Source: Clostridia bacterium (GTDB lineage: Bacteria; Bacillota; Clostridia; Christensenellales; DTU072). Taken from it: a stretch of 6,455 nt of DNA. The stretch is taken from contig JAQVTZ010000105.1 of assembly GCA_028699795.1 (NCBI GenBank), forward strand, positions 1 through 6,455, given 5' to 3'. Positions 4,675 through 6,455 of this stretch are shown in pieces (position 1 is the first letter of the stretch; every line of letters starts with the position of its first letter). Made by a program: the position numbers and the translations under genes. Below the pieces are notes generated by a model that did not search any database, was not told the DNA's origin, and was given only the letters and a program-made list of their open reading frames with translations.

Positions 4675-6093
4675 ATGAAGCATGAGTCACGAATTTCTTT
4701 ATTTGTTTTGATTTGTCTACTAATTACGATTTTGTTCGGATGTTCTAAAGCCACGGACACTTCCGTGACAATTACTTTCGATACAAGAGGAGGAGGAGAA
4801 ATTACGCCCATCGAAATAGAGGCCGGTGCGGCAGTTATTCTTCCTCAAAATCCGTCTAAGATAAGATATACTTTTGAAGGATGGTATTTGGATGAAGCAT
4901 TAACAGCACCATATGAATACTGTTCTCCAATCAATTCCAACATCACTCTTTATGCAAAATGGAGCGAGGGGACTGAAGGATTGCTGTATTCTTTATCTGA
5001 AGACGCTTCGTTCTACTCTGTTATCGGGTATCAAGGAACATTAGAAGATGTTTATATTAGCGCCTATAAAAACGGTTTGCCGATTACACATATTGGAGGT
5101 TTCAAAGACAATGAAACCATCACCTCTGTCAGTCTTCCGGATACAACCGTTGCTATCGAAGATAATGCCTTTAAAATGTGTTCTTCTTTAACAAGTGTGA
5201 ATATCCCTGCAAATGTAACAACGATAGGAGAATACGCATTTAATGGATGTATCCTTTTATCTTCCATTACAATAGAGTCCACCAACATAAATATTTGTAG
5301 ATATGCTTTTTATCATTGTTATGGGCTAAAAAGTGTCTTTTTACCAGACGGTGTTCTAAATATAGGAGAATACGCCTTTGGTTTTTGCACAGGGATTACC
5401 AATCTTATTATACCAAGCGGAGTGATAAACATTGGTGCGCGTGCGTTTCAACAATGCTCTGCCCTAGAGCGTCTCCATATAAACGAAGGTGTTACCACCA
5501 TAGGGGGAAATGCATTTGAAAGTTGTCTTGGATTAACAAGCCTTTCCTTAAAAAAGAGCCTGATAACGATAGAAGAAAATGCTTTCCTAAACTGTTGTAA
5601 ACTAATTGAGATTTACAACCGATCTGATTTAGAAATAATCGCGGGGGACAGCGGCTACGGTTATATCGCATATTACGCAAAAGATGTGTATACAACCGAA
5701 GAAGACAGCAAATTGTCTATGACCGATGACGGCCATGTCCTCTATTCGGATGCCACGGAAGTAACATTGGTCGCTTATAAAGGCGCAAAAGAAAGCTTTG
5801 CTATTCCTAATATTGTGACGAGTATCGGTTGTTATGCCTTGTACGATATTTCTCTAACCGATATAGAAATACCAAGCAGTGTAACAAGTATAGGAGCACA
5901 AGCCTTTCAAGGCGCTCTTTTGCAAACAATTACTTTTGCAGACCCCTCAAATTGGTATGAACTCACCAACCGACAGGATTGGTACAACAAAACAAATGGT
6001 GTTGCGCTTTCTGTTACGGATTCCTCTGCCAACGCAGAACGATTTACAAGCAATATTTATCCCAGACGATATTGGTACCGTTCGACGAGCTAA
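4675..6093 (+). CDS. InlB-repeat / BspA-like leucine-rich-repeat lipoprotein
   Basis: A 472-residue surface lipoprotein. The signal peptide has a hydrophobic core at about residues 7-22 and lipobox LFGC with lipidated C23. Residues about 31-97 form one InlB B-type (Listeria-Bacteroides) repeat, with VTITFDTRGGG, FEGWYLDEALTAPY and ITLYAKW ending at W96. Residues 147-307 are seven exact 23-residue BspA-type (LRR_5) units, each ending AF-x-x-C (cysteines 169, 192, 215, 238, 261, 284, 307; the third unit has ICRYAF where others have IGxxAF). A non-repeat spacer (about 308-380) is followed by two more LRR-like units and a C-terminal SNWYELTNRQDWYNKT...YWYR region typical of complete family members. 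Such proteins act in adhesion or ligand binding at the cell surface; the ligand is unknown. The ATG at 4675 follows GAGGG (4662-4666) by eight bases. The miniature element lies between this gene and its likely promoter. Confidence 0.9.
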   Translation: MKHESRISLFVLICLLITILFGCSKATDTSVTITFDTRGGGEITPIEIEAGAAVILPQNPSKIRYTFEGWYLDEALTAPYEYCSPINSNITLYAKWSEGTEGLLYSLSEDASFYSVIGYQGTLEDVYISAYKNGLPITHIGGFKDNETITSVSLPDTTVAIEDNAFKMCSSLTSVNIPANVTTIGEYAFNGCILLSSITIESTNINICRYAFYHCYGLKSVFLPDGVLNIGEYAFGFCTGITNLIIPSGVINIGARAFQQCSALERLHINEGVTTIGGNAFESCLGLTSLSLKKSLITIEENAFLNCCKLIEIYNRSDLEIIAGDSGYGYIAYYAKDVYTTEEDSKLSMTDDGHVLYSDATEVTLVAYKGAKESFAIPNIVTSIGCYALYDISLTDIEIPSSVTSIGAQAFQGALLQTITFADPSNWYELTNRQDWYNKTNGVALSVTDSSANAERFTSNIYPRRYWYRSTS

Positions 6094-6183
6094 CAGAACA
6101 TCATTGTGAGGGAAGTAATGTATTTATTCATTGCGCACAGCGGCCATCCTGTTTATTGTAGTTTAATGTTGATTCGTGTTATA

Positions 6184-6201
6184 CATTGACAGTGGTCAAT
6201 G
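6184..6201. promoter_or_regulatory. Inverted repeat overlapping a TTGACA box, possible operator
   Basis: CATTGAC and GTCAATG form a perfect 7-bp inverted repeat separated by AGTG. The left arm contains TTGACA (6186-6191), a perfect -35 hexamer, but the sequence 17 bp on (TATCGA, 6209-6214) is a poor -10. The layout would suit a dimeric repressor covering a -35 box, but no regulator gene is present to support it. Confidence 0.35.
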
Positions 6202-6274
6202 AAAACGGTATCGATAATCACTCTAATTTTATGTAATTATAACAAACTATACGATTTCTTATATAGAATTTCAT

Positions 6275-6286
6275 CTATCATGATAG
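6275..6286. promoter_or_regulatory. Perfect 12-bp palindrome, possible protein-binding site
   Basis: CTATCATGATAG is its own reverse complement. A TACAAT hexamer (6287-6292) abuts it on the right and could be a -10 box, though no matching -35 is clear. A 12-bp palindrome can occur by chance in AT-rich DNA, so this is weak. Confidence 0.25.
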
Positions 6287-6347
6287 TACAATATGGGTGC
6301 TTGAAATTATTTTGATACTTTATATTAGGCAATGTAGCTAAAATCAA

Positions 6348-6377
6348 CCGCTTAATTTATAAGTAAAGCGGGTTTTT
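6348..6377 (+). terminator. Probable Rho-independent terminator
   Basis: CCGCTT (6348-6353) pairs with AAGCGG (6366-6371) over a 12-base AT-rich loop, with AA/TT able to extend the base if one G bulges, followed by TTTTT (6373-6377). It lies 40 bp before the next start codon and 255 bp after the LRR lipoprotein stop, so it may end that transcript, or it may be a leader hairpin of the downstream gene. Confidence 0.55.
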
Positions 6378-6417
6378 GTATCGGCGATCACCGCAAGTAT
6401 TTGATTGGAGATGAGAC

Positions 6418-6455
6418 ATGAATTGTTATTGTATCGATGAAGGCAATAAGAGCTT
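6418..6455 (+). CDS. Start of an unidentified gene (partial)
   Basis: The ATG at 6418 is preceded by GGAG (6407-6410) with a seven-base spacer, and the frame stays open to the window edge, giving MNCYCIDEGNKS. An ATG at 6411 in another frame closes after nine codons. Twelve residues are too few to name a family, and the gene's existence rests on the ribosome site and open frame alone. Confidence 0.5.
   Translation, partial: MNCYCIDEGNKS

Larger units (their letters stand above)
6094..6417. other. Intergenic region with two dyads and a hairpin
   Basis: No gene is supported in these 324 bp. The AT-rich stretch holds an inverted repeat at 6184-6201, a perfect 12-bp palindrome at 6275-6286 and a terminator-like hairpin at 6348-6377; the ribosome binding site of the next gene is GGAG at 6407-6410. 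No intrinsic terminator is visible immediately after the LRR lipoprotein stop. Confidence 0.7.

Noticed and set aside
4655..4678. Tiny upstream frame MKRGIST whose TGA overlaps the lipoprotein ATG (ATGA)
   Set aside because: It could be a coupled leader peptide, but its own ribosome site is weak (AAGG) and the lipoprotein's ribosome site lies within it; a frame this short is expected by chance.

Overview
The window looks like chromosomal DNA of a low-to-moderate GC, Gram-positive-type bacterium of the Clostridia. The signs are AT-rich intergenic DNA, GGAGG-type ribosome binding sites, lipobox signal peptides, a clostridial-style tmRNA and a BspA-like leucine-rich-repeat lipoprotein of the kind common in gut Firmicutes. 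The species is not identifiable from sequence alone.

Layout: (1) 1-968 holds the 3' end of argS (arginyl-tRNA synthetase), followed 8 bp later by a PHP-domain histidinol-phosphatase-like gene, probably one operon. (2) 1064-1406 is a complete tmRNA gene (ssrA) with its terminator. Just beyond the terminator the last 21 bp of ssrA recur exactly (1554-1574), with a GC-rich, highly structured segment between. (3) 1714-1929 encodes a 71-residue two-helix membrane protein, followed by about 500 bp with no convincing gene but two adjacent strong stem-loops. (4) 2436-3299 encodes an unrecognised acidic lipoprotein, convergent with a minus-strand pyridoxal/pyridoxamine kinase gene (3363-4220). (5) 4405-4621 is a miniature inverted-repeat element: 16-bp terminal inverted repeats with one mismatch, flanked by the 5-bp duplication AAATT. 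Degenerate copies of its two ends lie head to tail at 3314-3366, over the 3' end of the kinase gene. (6) 4675-6093 encodes an InlB-repeat/BspA-type LRR lipoprotein. (7) 6094-6417 is non-coding with two dyads and a terminator-like hairpin, then the first 12 codons of another gene.

The genes do not form one pathway. They are housekeeping functions (tRNA charging, ribosome rescue, B6 salvage, possibly histidine synthesis) interspersed with envelope proteins and small mobile or repeat DNA. The most interesting signals are non-coding: the ssrA 3'-end duplication, the miniature element, which sits between a good promoter and the LRR lipoprotein gene, and its head-to-tail end remnants, which supply the kinase stop codon. 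I see no CRISPR array, recombinase gene, toxin-antitoxin pair or obvious defence system.
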